A stretch of DNA of 52,176 bases from Variovorax paradoxus (GTDB lineage Bacteria; Pseudomonadota; Gammaproteobacteria; Burkholderiales; Burkholderiaceae_C). The stretch is from positions 1 through 52,176 of the forward strand of contig NZ_JAGGNU010000051.1 of the NCBI RefSeq assembly GCF_018614915.1. The letters run 5' to 3'. Below the pieces are notes generated by a model that saw only the letters and a program-made list of their open reading frames with translations, was not told the origin of the DNA and did no database searches. Positions 25,568 to 35,168 of this stretch are shown here, piece by piece. Within the stretch, counting starts at the first letter, position 1, and each line of letters opens with the position of its first letter. The translations under genes and the position numbers were made by a program.

Positions 25568-26134
25568 ATGCCTTCCAAATCCCCTATTTCCGGCGGTCGC
25601 CGCATCCAGACGCGGCGCTCCGGCGTTCACGGCAACGGCGTGTTCGCCGTCCAGGACATCGCGGAGGGCGAGACGCTGATCGAATACAAGGGCGAGCTCA
25701 TCACCTGGAAGGAGGCCTTGCGCCGCCATCCGCACGACCCCGCGCAGCCGAACCATACCTTCTACTTCCACATCGATGATGGGCGTGTGATCGACGGCGG
25801 CGTGAAGGGCAATGCCGCGCGCTGGATCAATCATTCCTGCGAACCCAACTGCGAGGCCGACGAGACCGACGGCCGGGTCTTCATCAAGGCGCTGCGCAAC
25901 ATCGCGTCCGGCGAGGAGCTCAACTACGACTACGGGCTGATCATCGACGAGCCCTATACGAAGAAGCTCAAGGCCGACTTCCCCTGCTGGTGCGGCTCGG
26001 AAAACTGCCGCGGCACCCTGCTGTCGCCCAAGTCCGACGACGACGACAAGAAAAAAGACAAGAAGAAGAAAGACAAGAAAGACAAGAAGGAAAAGAAGAA
26101 GGCGAAGAAGAACGGCAAGGACGGCAAGCGCTGA
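25568..26134 (+). CDS. SET-domain protein (putative lysine methyltransferase) with polylysine tail
   Basis: A 188-aa protein. The SET domain spans about residues 10-135: HGNGVFAVQDIAEGE, the cofactor/catalytic knot NHSCEPNC (88-95) and ELNYDYG (117-123, with the catalytic Tyr). A post-SET zinc motif CWCGSENCRG (140-149) follows. Residues 157-188 are almost wholly Asp then Lys (DDDDKKKDKKKK...), a disordered basic tail. The family transfers methyl groups from S-adenosylmethionine to lysine; the bacterial target is unknown, but a DNA-binding or ribosomal protein is plausible. birA follows 2 bp downstream. No strong ribosome binding site is visible. Confidence 0.9.
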   Translation: MPSKSPISGGRRIQTRRSGVHGNGVFAVQDIAEGETLIEYKGELITWKEALRRHPHDPAQPNHTFYFHIDDGRVIDGGVKGNAARWINHSCEPNCEADETDGRVFIKALRNIASGEELNYDYGLIIDEPYTKKLKADFPCWCGSENCRGTLLSPKSDDDDKKKDKKKKDKKDKKEKKKAKKNGKDGKR

Positions 26135-26136
26135 TC

Positions 26137-26931
26137 ATGGCCGCTCCCTGGTTCGAAGACGAGATCGCCGCCGCCGTGGCTTCGCGGCTGCCGGAGCTGG
26201 CCGTCGAGGTCGTCGCCGAAATCGATTCGACCAGCAGCGAGCTGATGCGGCGTGCCCGCGATGGCCGCTGCGCGCCGGTGCTGCTGGTGGCCGAGCGGCA
26301 GACCGCCGGCCGCGGCCGCATGGGGCGCCCCTGGCAAAGCGCGCAGGACCGGGGCGAACCCGCCTCGCTGACCTTCTCGCTGGGCCTGCCCCTGATGCCC
26401 AGGGACTGGTCCGGGCTCTCGCTTGCCGTCGGCGTCAGCGTGGCGGAAAGCCTGGACCCGTCGAAGGCAGGGCGCATTTCGCTCAAGTGGCCCAACGACC
26501 TGTGGGTTGACGACCGCAAGCTCGGCGGCATCCTGATCGAGACCGCCCTGCCCCAGAACGGCACGGCCGAGCGCTACCTGGTGATCGGCATCGGCCTCAA
26601 CATCGGGCCGCGCGAGGCCGAGGGCCTCAGCACCGCGCCGGCATGGATTCAGCAGTGGCGCCCCAGCGCCAGCGCGCCCGAGCTGCTGCGCGAGATCGTG
26701 GTGCCGCTGGTGGAGCACGTGCTGCTGTTCGGCGACCGCGGCTTCGTGCCCTTTGCCGAACGCTTCGCGGAGCGCGACATCCTGCGCGGCCGCGAGGTGC
26801 AGCTCAGCGACGGCACCGTGGGCCGCTGCGAGGGCGTGGGCTGGGGCGGCGAGCTTCTGCTCCAGACCGCCTCGGGCATGAAGACCATCACCAGCGCCGA
26901 GGTCAGCGTCCGGCCCCGGCCGGCGCAATGA
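26137..26931 (+). CDS. birA: biotin-[acetyl-CoA-carboxylase] ligase
   Basis: A 264-aa enzyme that activates biotin and attaches it to the carboxyl carrier protein of acetyl-CoA carboxylase. Visible features: STSSELMRRA, the biotinyl-AMP loop GRGRMGRPW, KWPNDLWVDDRKLGGILIE, GIGLNIG and a C-terminal SH3-like part (REVQLSDGTVGRCEGV). There is no N-terminal helix-turn-helix, so it is a mono-functional ligase, not a repressor. It lies 2 bp after the SET gene and overlaps the next small gene by ATGA. Confidence 0.92.
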   Translation: MAAPWFEDEIAAAVASRLPELAVEVVAEIDSTSSELMRRARDGRCAPVLLVAERQTAGRGRMGRPWQSAQDRGEPASLTFSLGLPLMPRDWSGLSLAVGVSVAESLDPSKAGRISLKWPNDLWVDDRKLGGILIETALPQNGTAERYLVIGIGLNIGPREAEGLSTAPAWIQQWRPSASAPELLREIVVPLVEHVLLFGDRGFVPFAERFAERDILRGREVQLSDGTVGRCEGVGWGGELLLQTASGMKTITSAEVSVRPRPAQ

Positions 26932-27131
26932 GCATGCTGCTGCGCGCACTCGTCCTCGTCCTGCTGGTGGCGAACCTGGGCTACTTCGCCTGGACCCGCG
27001 GCGGGCTCGCCATGTTCGGCACGATGCCCGCGCGCTTCAGCCAGACCGAGCCGGAGCGGCTCAAGCAACAGGTGCGGCCGCAGCTGCTGCAGATTCGCAA
27101 GGACGAAGCCCCCGCTTCCGCGAAGCCCTAG
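26928..27131 (+). CDS. small single-pass membrane protein
   Basis: A 67-aa protein: a transmembrane helix over about residues 5-24 (LRALVLVLLVANLGYFAW), then a hydrophilic tail (RFSQTEPERLKQQVRPQLLQI). Its ATG overlaps the birA stop (ATGA), so it is translationally coupled. It resembles the N-terminal anchor of SPOR-domain proteins encoded after birA in related genomes, but the SPOR domain is absent here. It is convergent with the histidine kinase gene, overlapping by 4 bp. Confidence 0.75.
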   Translation: MSMLLRALVLVLLVANLGYFAWTRGGLAMFGTMPARFSQTEPERLKQQVRPQLLQIRKDEAPASAKP

Positions 27132-28576
27132 CTTTCGTCGTGCCCGTCGGCATCGAAGCGCAGGCTGAAGCGCGTGCCGGGCGGGCGCTGGGCCGGATGG
27201 GCGTCCTCCAGCTCCACCGTCGCGTAGTGCTGGCGGGCGATCTCCCGCACGATCGGCAGGCCCAGGCCGGAGCCGTCGGCCTCGTTGCCGAGCACGCGGT
27301 AGAAGGGCTCGAACACCAGTTCGCGTTCGTGCTCGGCGATGCCGGGGCCGTTGTCCTCGACCTGCAGCACGATGATGCGGCCGAAGGGGTCGCCCAGCAC
27401 GCGAGCCGTGATCACGCCCGGCCGCCCGGGCACCGAGGGCGTGTAGTTGATCGCGTTGTCGACCAGGTTGCGCACCAGCTCCTTGAGCAGCGTCGGGTTG
27501 CCCTCGAGCGCGACGCCCGGCGCGCCCGCTTCGGCGCCGTCGTAGCCCAGGTCGATGCGCTTTTCGATTGCACGCGGCACCGCCTCGCGCACCACCTCGA
27601 TGGTGAGGCGCGCGAGGTCGCAGGGCTGGCGTGCAATGCTGGCGCCGCTGCTCTCGGCGCGGGCCAGCGACAACAGCTGGTTCACCGTGTGCGTCGCGCG
27701 CATGCTCGCGCGGCCGATCTGCTTGAGCGACTGCTTGAGCTCGTCGGCATTGGCGCCCTCGCGCTGCGCCAGGTCGGCCTGCATGCGCAGGCCGGCGAGC
27801 GGCGTCTTGAGCTGGTGCGCCGCGTCGGCCAGAAAGCGCTTCTGCGTGCCGATGGAGTCGTTGAGCTTGTTCAGCAGGTCGTTGACGGACAGCACCAGCG
27901 GCACCACCTCGAGCGGCACCGAGGACTCGTCGAGCGGGCTCAGGTCGCCGGGCCGGCGCTCGCGGATGCGCGCCTCCACCACCGACAGCGGCTTGATGCC
28001 GCGCACCAGCGCGAGCCAGATCAAGAGCACCGCCAGTGGCAGGATCGCGAACTGGGGCAGCAGCACGCCCTTGATGATCTCGGTGGCGAGCACCGACTGC
28101 TTCTGGCGCGTCTCCGCCATCTGCAGCAGCACCGGGGGTGCTTCCGCATCGGGGCTTGCCACCCAGAGCGAGGCCACCCGGACCGGCTTGCCGTGCATTT
28201 CGCCGTCGCGCAGGTACACCGTCCCCGTCACCGGCGGCTCGTCGGAGTGGGGAAAGGGAACCTCGCGTTCGCCGCTCAACAGTTCGCCCTGGCCGTCCAG
28301 CACCTGGTAGTACACGCGGTCGGCATCGTCGCCGCGCAGGATCTCGCGCGCCGCCTGCGGCAGCACGAACTGCGCCGAGCCCTGCTGCAGGTTCACCAGC
28401 TTCGCCAGCGTCCGGAGGTTGTGCTGCAGCTCGCGGTCGAAGGGCGCGTTGGCGATGCCCTGCGCGACCAGCCACGTGACGCCGATGCTGACCGGCACCA
28501 GCAGCAAGAGCGGCGTGAGCATCCAATCGAGGATCTCGCCGAAGAGGGAGCGCTGCGCGCGTTGGAAGAGCTTCAC
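27128..28576 (-). CDS. sensor histidine kinase (TctE/QseC-like)
   Basis: A 482-aa two-component sensor. The first transmembrane helix is at about residues 18-38, the periplasmic domain at about 40-165 and the second helix at about 170-191. The dimerisation/phosphorylation box is ADAAHQLKTPL with His254. The ATPase domain has NLVDNAINYTP, VEDNGPGI and GSGLGLPIV. It lies 22 bp downstream of the response regulator. TctE-type sensors commonly control tricarboxylate transporters in this group; the signal here is unknown. Confidence 0.9.
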   Translation of the reverse strand: MKLFQRAQRSLFGEILDWMLTPLLLLVPVSIGVTWLVAQGIANAPFDRELQHNLRTLAKLVNLQQGSAQFVLPQAAREILRGDDADRVYYQVLDGQGELLSGEREVPFPHSDEPPVTGTVYLRDGEMHGKPVRVASLWVASPDAEAPPVLLQMAETRQKQSVLATEIIKGVLLPQFAILPLAVLLIWLALVRGIKPLSVVEARIRERRPGDLSPLDESSVPLEVVPLVLSVNDLLNKLNDSIGTQKRFLADAAHQLKTPLAGLRMQADLAQREGANADELKQSLKQIGRASMRATHTVNQLLSLARAESSGASIARQPCDLARLTIEVVREAVPRAIEKRIDLGYDGAEAGAPGVALEGNPTLLKELVRNLVDNAINYTPSVPGRPGVITARVLGDPFGRIIVLQVEDNGPGIAEHERELVFEPFYRVLGNEADGSGLGLPIVREIARQHYATVELEDAHPAQRPPGTRFSLRFDADGHDES

Positions 28577-28598
28577 CGAGCGCTTTGAGAGGTCGGGG

Positions 28599-29270
28599 TC
28601 AGGGGATTTTTTCGAGGCAGTAGCCGAGGCCGCGCACGGTGGCGATGTGGATCGGCCCCTTCTCGATTTTCTTGCGCAGGCGGTGGATGTAGACCTCGAT
28701 CGCGTTCAGGCTCACCTCTTCGCCCCATTCGCACAGCCGCTCGACCAGCTGGTCCTTGCTCACCAGCCGGCCGGCACGCTGCAGCAGCACTTCGAGCAGG
28801 CCGAGCTCGCGCGCCGAGAGCTCGATCATCTTGCCGTCGATGGTCGCCACGCGGCCGGCCTGGTCGTAGACCAGCGGGCCGTGCTTGATCGCGTTGCTGG
28901 TGGCGCCCATGCCGCGGCGCGTGAGCGCGCGCACGCGTGCCTCGAGCTCCTGCAGCGAGAAGGGCTTGGCCATGTAGTCGTCGGCGCCGTAGTCCAGGCC
29001 CTTGACGCGCTCCTCGACGCTGTCGGCCGCCGTCAGCACCAGCACCGGCAGCTGCGAGCCGCGGGCGCGCAGCCGCTTCAGGATTTCGAGGCCGTGCATG
29101 TTAGGCAGGCCGAGGTCGAGGATCAGCAGATCGAATTCGCTGTTGGTCATCAGCGCGGCGTCGGCCTGCGAACCGGTCGCCACGTGGTCGACGGCCGAAC
29201 CCGAGGTGCGCAGACTGCGCAACAGGGCATCCGCCAGCACCTGGTCGTCTTCCGCAATCAGTATTCGCAT
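28599..29270 (-). CDS. OmpR-family response regulator (TctD/QseB-like)
   Basis: A 223-aa regulator with a receiver domain (acidic pair in IAEDDQ, phospho-acceptor Asp52 in LILDLGLPN, YMAKPF) and an OmpR-type winged helix (ELSARELGLLEVLLQ ... NAIEVYIHRLRKKI ... IHIATVRGLGYCL). It is the partner of the adjacent kinase, transcribed first. Confidence 0.92.
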   Translation of the reverse strand: MRILIAEDDQVLADALLRSLRTSGSAVDHVATGSQADAALMTNSEFDLLILDLGLPNMHGLEILKRLRARGSQLPVLVLTAADSVEERVKGLDYGADDYMAKPFSLQELEARVRALTRRGMGATSNAIKHGPLVYDQAGRVATIDGKMIELSARELGLLEVLLQRAGRLVSKDQLVERLCEWGEEVSLNAIEVYIHRLRKKIEKGPIHIATVRGLGYCLEKIP

Positions 29271-29294
29271 GGCGTGTCTCCAGACGCTCGAATT

Positions 29295-29780
29295 CTAGGC
29301 CGCGGCATAGGCTTCGAGACCGATGGTTACCACGGTGGCGATCTCGTCGCCGACGCTGGCACGGAACTCCTTCTCCGCCTGCGCCACCGCGCTGCGGAAG
29401 GCTTCCAGCCAAGCCAGGCCGTCGGCGGTGAACAGCACGCGCCGCGCGCGCGCATCGAGCGGATCGGGGCCGCGCGTCACCAGGCCCCAGGCCTCGCATT
29501 GGTCGACCAGCGTGCCCATGGCCTGCTTGGTCATGCCGGCGCGCTCGGCGAGTTCGGTCAGGCGCGAGCCTTCGCGGGTCAGGTGGCGCGTGATGTGGAT
29601 GTGCGCCGCGCTCACCTGCGCGCGCGCCGCGAGGTTCGACAGCGCCAGCGGCACCTCGGCATCGTGCGCCATCAGCGCCAGCACGCGCTCGTCGAAGCGG
29701 CGCATGGCATGGCCCAGCAGGCGGCCCAGGTGGGTCTGGCGCCAGGCATCGGGGTCGATCGGAAATAGCGGGTCGATCAC
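29295..29780 (-). CDS. MarR-family transcriptional regulator
   Basis: A 161-aa winged-helix protein: RRFDERVLALMAHDAEVPLALSNLAA (in parts), LTELAERAGMTKQAMGTLVDQ as recognition helix and DPLDARARRVLFTADG as wing. The frame extends to a TTG at 29831, but that would read through a palindromic promoter region, so I prefer the GTG at 29780. It is divergent from recA. Ligand and targets unknown; autoregulation through the inverted repeat at 29791-29823 is likely. Confidence 0.8.
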   Translation of the reverse strand: MIDPLFPIDPDAWRQTHLGRLLGHAMRRFDERVLALMAHDAEVPLALSNLAARAQVSAAHIHITRHLTREGSRLTELAERAGMTKQAMGTLVDQCEAWGLVTRGPDPLDARARRVLFTADGLAWLEAFRSAVAQAEKEFRASVGDEIATVVTIGLEAYAAA

Positions 29781-29790
29781 GGCTTTCGAT

Positions 29791-29823
29791 AGTAAATCAA
29801 ACTGACAAAAAAATGGGTTTACT
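29791..29823. promoter_or_regulatory. inverted repeat upstream of the MarR gene (possible operator)
   Basis: Arms AGTAAA (29791-29796) and TTTACT (29818-29823) flank 21 bp of AT-rich sequence just upstream of the proposed GTG start. It also lies between the MarR and recA promoters. Confidence 0.4.
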
Positions 29824-29846
29824 CGAATCAATCAACCCCTACACTA

Positions 29847-29862
29847 CTGTTCAAGCATCCAG
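29847..29862. promoter_or_regulatory. LexA-binding site (SOS box) of recA
   Basis: CTG at 29847-29849, ten bases, CAG at 29860-29862: the proteobacterial CTG-N10-CAG pattern, 65 bp before the recA start. SOS control of recA is well established; the match to the outer bases is modest. Confidence 0.6.
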
Positions 29863-29926
29863 CCTGTGGTTAAAAGCAGATTGGACAAGCCCAACACAAC
29901 CCATTGATATTCAAGGAGATTTCCAC

Positions 29927-30991
29927 ATGGACGCACTCGTCAAAGGCACCAGCATCTCGGTCGCAGGCAGCGAAAAAGCCAAGGCCCTGCAGGCCGCGCT
30001 GGCCCAGATCGAGAAGCAGTTCGGCAAGGGCACGATCATGCGGCTCGGCGAAGGCGAAGCGCTGGAAGACATCCAGGTGGTCTCCACCGGCTCGCTCGGC
30101 CTCGACATCGCCCTTGGCGTCGGCGGCCTGCCGCGCGGCCGCGTGATCGAAATCTACGGCCCGGAATCCTCGGGCAAGACCACGCTCACGCTGCAGGTCA
30201 TCGCCGAGATGCAGCGCCAGGCCGGCACCTGCGCCTTCGTCGATGCCGAGCACGCGCTCGACGTGCAGTACGCGCAGAAGCTCGGCGTGAACCTGTCCGA
30301 TCTTCTGATCAGCCAGCCCGACACCGGCGAGCAGGCGCTGGAGATTGTCGATTCGCTGGTGCGCTCCGGCGCCGTCGACCTGATCGTGATCGACTCGGTT
30401 GCCGCGCTCACGCCCAAGGCCGAAATCGAAGGCGAAATGGGCGACTCGCTGCCCGGCCTGCAGGCCCGCCTGATGAGCCAGGCGCTGCGCAAGCTGACCG
30501 CCACCATCAAGAAGACCAACTGCATGGTCATCTTCATCAACCAGATCCGCATGAAGATCGGCGTGATGTTCGGCTCGCCCGAAACCACCACCGGCGGCAA
30601 TGCGCTGAAGTTCTACGCCTCGGTGCGCCTGGACATCCGCCGCATCGGCACCATCAAGAAGGGCGACGAGGCGATCGGCAACGAGACCAAGGTCAAGGTG
30701 GTGAAGAACAAGGTCTCGCCGCCCTTCAAGACTGCCGAGTTCGACATCCTGTTCGGCGAAGGCATCAGCCGCGAGGGCGAGATCATCGACATGGGCGTGA
30801 ACGCCAAGATCGTCGACAAGTCGGGCGCCTGGTATGCCTACAACGGCGAGAAGATCGGGCAGGGCCGCGACAACGCACGCGAGTTCCTGCGCGAGAACCC
30901 GCAGCTCTCGCGCGAGATCGAGAACAAGGTGCGCGAATCGCTGGGCATTCCGCTCCTGGCCGACGCGGCCGACGTGACGCCCGAGAAGTAA
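29927..30991 (+). CDS. recA: recombinase RecA
   Basis: A 354-aa RecA of normal length. It carries the Walker A box GPESSGKTT, LIVIDSVAALTP (Walker B), loop L1 with EGEMGDSLPGLQARLMSQALR (in parts), loop L2 with INQIRMKIGVMFG and TTTGG, and the C-terminal domain. It forms filaments on single-stranded DNA, drives strand exchange and triggers LexA self-cleavage. ATG 29927 follows AAGGAGA. recX follows 10 bp downstream. Confidence 0.98.
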   Translation: MDALVKGTSISVAGSEKAKALQAALAQIEKQFGKGTIMRLGEGEALEDIQVVSTGSLGLDIALGVGGLPRGRVIEIYGPESSGKTTLTLQVIAEMQRQAGTCAFVDAEHALDVQYAQKLGVNLSDLLISQPDTGEQALEIVDSLVRSGAVDLIVIDSVAALTPKAEIEGEMGDSLPGLQARLMSQALRKLTATIKKTNCMVIFINQIRMKIGVMFGSPETTTGGNALKFYASVRLDIRRIGTIKKGDEAIGNETKVKVVKNKVSPPFKTAEFDILFGEGISREGEIIDMGVNAKIVDKSGAWYAYNGEKIGQGRDNAREFLRENPQLSREIENKVRESLGIPLLADAADVTPEK

Positions 30992-31001
30992 GTCTCGTGC
31001 C

Positions 31002-31451
31002 ATGGCTTTCAGCGCCCCGTCTCTCAAGGGCCGCGCCCTGCGCCTGCTGAGCCAGCGCGAGCATTCGCGCAGCGAGCTCGAGCGCAAGCTGGCCCGGTAC
31101 GAAGAGGAGCCCGGCACGCTGGCGCGCGCGCTCGACGAACTGGCCGCCAGGGATTTCATCAGCGAGGCGAGGGTGGTGCAGTCGGTGCTGCACCAGCGCG
31201 CGGCCCGGCACGGCGCCGCGCGCGTGCGCCAGGAGCTGCTGCACAAGGGCGTCGCGCCCGAAGCCGTGGCCGAAGCGCTCGCCGGCCTCTCGGGCAGCGA
31301 GTTCGAGCGGGCGCTCGAAGTCTGGCGGCAGCGCTTCGGCACCCTGCCGCAGGACGCCGCGGAGCGCGCCAGGCAGACACGTTTTCTGCTGGCGCGCGGA
31401 TTTGCCGGTGCCGTCGTCGCAAAGGTGCTCCGATATGACCCCGATGAATGA
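31002..31451 (+). CDS. recX: regulatory protein RecX
   Basis: A 149-aa helical protein that binds RecA filaments and limits their activity. The three RecX repeats show as ALRLLSQREHSRSELERKL, ALDELAARDFISEARVVQS and AAERARQTRFLLARGFAGAVVAKVL (in parts). Its position directly after recA is the conserved arrangement. The next gene starts within its last codons. Confidence 0.93.
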   Translation: MAFSAPSLKGRALRLLSQREHSRSELERKLARYEEEPGTLARALDELAARDFISEARVVQSVLHQRAARHGAARVRQELLHKGVAPEAVAEALAGLSGSEFERALEVWRQRFGTLPQDAAERARQTRFLLARGFAGAVVAKVLRYDPDE

Positions 31452-31872
31452 AAACAAGTCGCCGCTGTCGCGCGTGATCACGCGGCAGGTGGCCTGCGAT
31501 TGGCGCCGCGCCTATGCGGTGGCGGCCGACCCGGTACGCCTGCCCGAATGGGCCGGCGGGCTGGCCGATGGCGCGGTCACGCGCGAGGGCGGGCAATGGG
31601 TCGCCCAGACGCCTTCCGGGCGCGCGCGCCTGCGTTTTGCGCCGGCCAATGAACTCGGCGTGATGGACCACTGGGTGCTGCCGGAAGCTGCACCCGAAGG
31701 CGCGCCGGGGATCTACATGCCGTTTCGTGTGATCGAGGTGGGCCCTGGCCGTTGCGAACTGCAGTTCACCCTGCTGCGTCTGCCGGGCATGGACGACCCG
31801 GCCTTCGAGCGCGACGCGGCCTGGATCGCGCGCGACCTGCAGGCCCTGAAGCAGCTGCTCGAACAGGCCTGA
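31435..31872 (+). CDS. SRPBCC-type (START/Bet v1-like) protein
   Basis: A 145-aa soluble protein of the polyketide-cyclase/START-like fold: DWRRAYAVAADPVRLPEWAGG (in parts) at the start, MDHWVLPE, and a long C-terminal helix (AWIARDLQALKQLL). The fold binds hydrophobic ligands; function is unknown. The ATG at 31435, or the second at 31444, overlaps the 3' end of recX, so it is probably cotranscribed with recA-recX. Confidence 0.75.
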   Translation: MTPMNENKSPLSRVITRQVACDWRRAYAVAADPVRLPEWAGGLADGAVTREGGQWVAQTPSGRARLRFAPANELGVMDHWVLPEAAPEGAPGIYMPFRVIEVGPGRCELQFTLLRLPGMDDPAFERDAAWIARDLQALKQLLEQA

Positions 31873-31886
31873 GCCGTACGGCTCAG
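31869..31886. terminator. perfect 18-bp palindrome spanning two convergent stop codons
   Basis: CTGAGCC, GTAC, GGCTCAG is self-complementary. It contains the TGA of the SRPBCC gene (31870-31872) and that of argC on the other strand (31883-31885). No T-run follows, so at most a weak bidirectional terminator or mRNA 3'-end stabiliser. Confidence 0.5.
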
Positions 31887-32812
31887 AGGCCCAGCATCAG
31901 CTTGAGGTTCTGCACCGCGGCGCCGCTGGCGCCCTTGCCCAGGTTGTCCAGCCGCGCGATGACGACGGCGTGGCGGTGGTCCTCGTTCGGGAACACGCGG
32001 ATCTCGAGCTCGTTGGTGTCGTTGAGCGCAAGCGCGTCGATCTTGCCGTCCTCGGTGGGCGGCAGCACCTTCACGAATTGTTCGGGCGTGTTGCTCTTCG
32101 CGTAGTGGGCGGCCAGCGCCTCGTGCAGGTCCTTCGCGCCGGGGCGGCCGGGCAGCTCGTCCAGGTGCAGCGGCAGCTGCACCAGCATGCCCTGCTTGAA
32201 GTTGCCGACCGAGGGAATGAACACGGGCCGGCGCGTGAGGCCGGTGTATTTCATGATCTCGGGGATGTGCTTGTGCTTCAGGCCCAGCGCATAGGTTTCG
32301 AAGGGCGGGGCCTTGCCGCCCTCGTAGGCCTCGATCATGGTGCGGCCGCCGCCGGAGTAACCGCTGACGGAGGGCAGGGCGATCGCATGGTCAGCCGGCA
32401 GCAGGCCGGCATCGATCAAAGGGCGGACGATCGCGATCGCGCCGGTCGCGTAGCAGCCGGGGTTGGCCACGCGCTCGGCCTTGGCCACCGCGTCCTTGTG
32501 GCCCGCCACCAGTTCAGGGAAGCCGAACACCCAGCCGGCAGCCGTGCGGTGCGCGGTCGAGGCGTCGATGATCTTGGGGCGGCGGGCTTTGCCTTCGAGC
32601 TGGTCGATGAGCGCCACCGACTCGCGCGCGGCATCGTCGTGCAGGCACAGCACCACCAAGTCGACGCCGGCCATCAGCTCGCGCTTGGCAGCCACGTCCT
32701 TTCGCAGCTCGGGCGCGATGCTCACGAGTTCGATCTGCGGCATCTTCTGGAGCCGCTCGCGGATCTGGAGGCCGGTGGTGCCGGCCTCGCCGTCGATGAA
32801 GACCTTGGGCAT
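31883..32812 (-). CDS. argC: N-acetyl-gamma-glutamyl-phosphate reductase
   Basis: A 309-aa NADPH-dependent enzyme of arginine biosynthesis that reduces N-acetylglutamyl phosphate to the semialdehyde. The N-terminal Rossmann region reads VFIDGEAGTTGLQIRERL and the catalytic cysteine is in ANPGCYATG (about residue 117). SGYSGGGRTMIEAYE and KHKHIPEI are also typical. Its length of about 310 marks the shorter type 2 ArgC. ATG 32812; longer frames lack a ribosome binding site. It stands alone, convergent with the recA operon. Confidence 0.93.
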   Translation of the reverse strand: MPKVFIDGEAGTTGLQIRERLQKMPQIELVSIAPELRKDVAAKRELMAGVDLVVLCLHDDAARESVALIDQLEGKARRPKIIDASTAHRTAAGWVFGFPELVAGHKDAVAKAERVANPGCYATGAIAIVRPLIDAGLLPADHAIALPSVSGYSGGGRTMIEAYEGGKAPPFETYALGLKHKHIPEIMKYTGLTRRPVFIPSVGNFKQGMLVQLPLHLDELPGRPGAKDLHEALAAHYAKSNTPEQFVKVLPPTEDGKIDALALNDTNELEIRVFPNEDHRHAVVIARLDNLGKGASGAAVQNLKLMLGL

Positions 32813-33004
32813 GGTGGGAGCCTCGGATTGCCTGGGAGTCGCGTAAGAAAAAACTACGTATTGACCGCAGCGGCGGTCGACCGTTGGTGCGGCGCACCAT
32901 GATACAGTCCCCGGTTGTTCGCCGCCCCTGCTTCCCCAGCGCCGTGGCCCGTGGACAACAGCCAAATTCTCCCGTTCTCAACCTCGTTCCGAGAGACATC
33001 CCTC

Positions 33005-34168
<1,164 letters not shown>

Positions 34169-34179
34169 GGAACAACGTC

Positions 34180-35073
34180 ATGTCGATCTACATCAACAAA
34201 GACACCAAAGTCATCACCCAGGGCATCACCGGCAAGACCGGCCAGTTCCACACCGAAAAATGCCAGGAATACGCGAACGGCAAGAACTGCTTCGTGGCCG
34301 GCGTGAACCCGAAGAAGGCCGGCGAGTCGATCTTCAACATCCCGATCTTCGGCTCGGTCAAGGAGGCTGCAAAGCAGACCGGCGCCACCGTCTCCGTGAT
34401 CTACGTGCCGCCGGCCGGTGCCGCTGCCGCGATCTGGGAGGCCGTCGAGGCCGACCTCGACATGGCGATCTGCATCACCGAAGGCATCCCGGTGCGCGAC
34501 ATGCTCGAAGTGCGCAACAAGATGAAGGCCAAGGAAGCCGCCGGCGGCAAGAAGACGCTGCTGCTGGGCCCCAACTGCCCCGGCCTGATCACGCCCGACG
34601 AGATCAAGATCGGCATCATGCCCGGCCACATCCATCGCAAGGGCCGCATCGGCGTGGTCAGCCGCTCCGGCACGCTGACCTATGAAGCCGTGGCGCAGCT
34701 CACCGAGATCGGTCTCGGCCAGTCGAGCGCCGTGGGCATCGGCGGCGACCCGATCAACGGGCTGAAGCACATCGACGTGATGCAGGCCTTCAACGACGAC
34801 CCCGACACCGACGCCGTCATCATGATCGGCGAGATCGGCGGCCCCGATGAAGCCGACGCAGCGCGCTGGTGCAAGGACCACATGAAGAAGCCGATCGTCG
34901 GCTTCATCGCCGGCGTCACCGCCCCTCCGGGCAAGCGCATGGGACATGCAGGCGCCTTGATTTCCGGCGGCGCCGACACCGCGGATGCCAAGCTCGCCAT
35001 CATGGAAGAATGCGGTTTCACAGTCACACGCAATTTCTCGGAGTTGGCCAAGCGCCTCAAGGCGCTGCTCTGA
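34180..35073 (+). CDS. sucD: succinyl-CoA synthetase subunit alpha
   Basis: A 297-aa subunit with a CoA-binding Rossmann domain (VITQGITGKTGQFHTEKC) and the phosphohistidine segment GHAGALISGGADTADAK, where the His accepts phosphate. GPNCPGLITP and SRSGTLTYE are conserved. Normal length. A strong terminator follows 36 bp after the stop. Confidence 0.97.
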   Translation: MSIYINKDTKVITQGITGKTGQFHTEKCQEYANGKNCFVAGVNPKKAGESIFNIPIFGSVKEAAKQTGATVSVIYVPPAGAAAAIWEAVEADLDMAICITEGIPVRDMLEVRNKMKAKEAAGGKKTLLLGPNCPGLITPDEIKIGIMPGHIHRKGRIGVVSRSGTLTYEAVAQLTEIGLGQSSAVGIGGDPINGLKHIDVMQAFNDDPDTDAVIMIGEIGGPDEADAARWCKDHMKKPIVGFIAGVTAPPGKRMGHAGALISGGADTADAKLAIMEECGFTVTRNFSELAKRLKALL

Positions 35074-35109
35074 AACCCTGACTCCTCCCCTCGCTCCCAC
35101 ACAAGAACA

Positions 35110-35143
35110 AAAGCGCTCGCAATTCACATTGCGGGCGCTTTTT
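35110..35143 (+). terminator. intrinsic terminator after sucCD
   Basis: Stem AAAGCGCTCGCAA / TTGCGGGCGCTT with one G-U pair, a 6-nt loop and a T5 run. It separates sucD from terC. Confidence 0.9.
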
Positions 35144-35168
35144 CAATACATAACAGTGGAAAAGAGAC

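Noticed and set aside
29781..29831. N-terminal extension of the MarR regulator from TTG 29831
   Set aside because: The extension would be encoded by AT-rich palindromic promoter sequence and has no family similarity; the GTG at 29780 fits better.
35074..35168. yybP-ykoY manganese riboswitch before terC
   Set aside because: The short leader is largely the sucCD terminator and lacks the conserved riboswitch loops.
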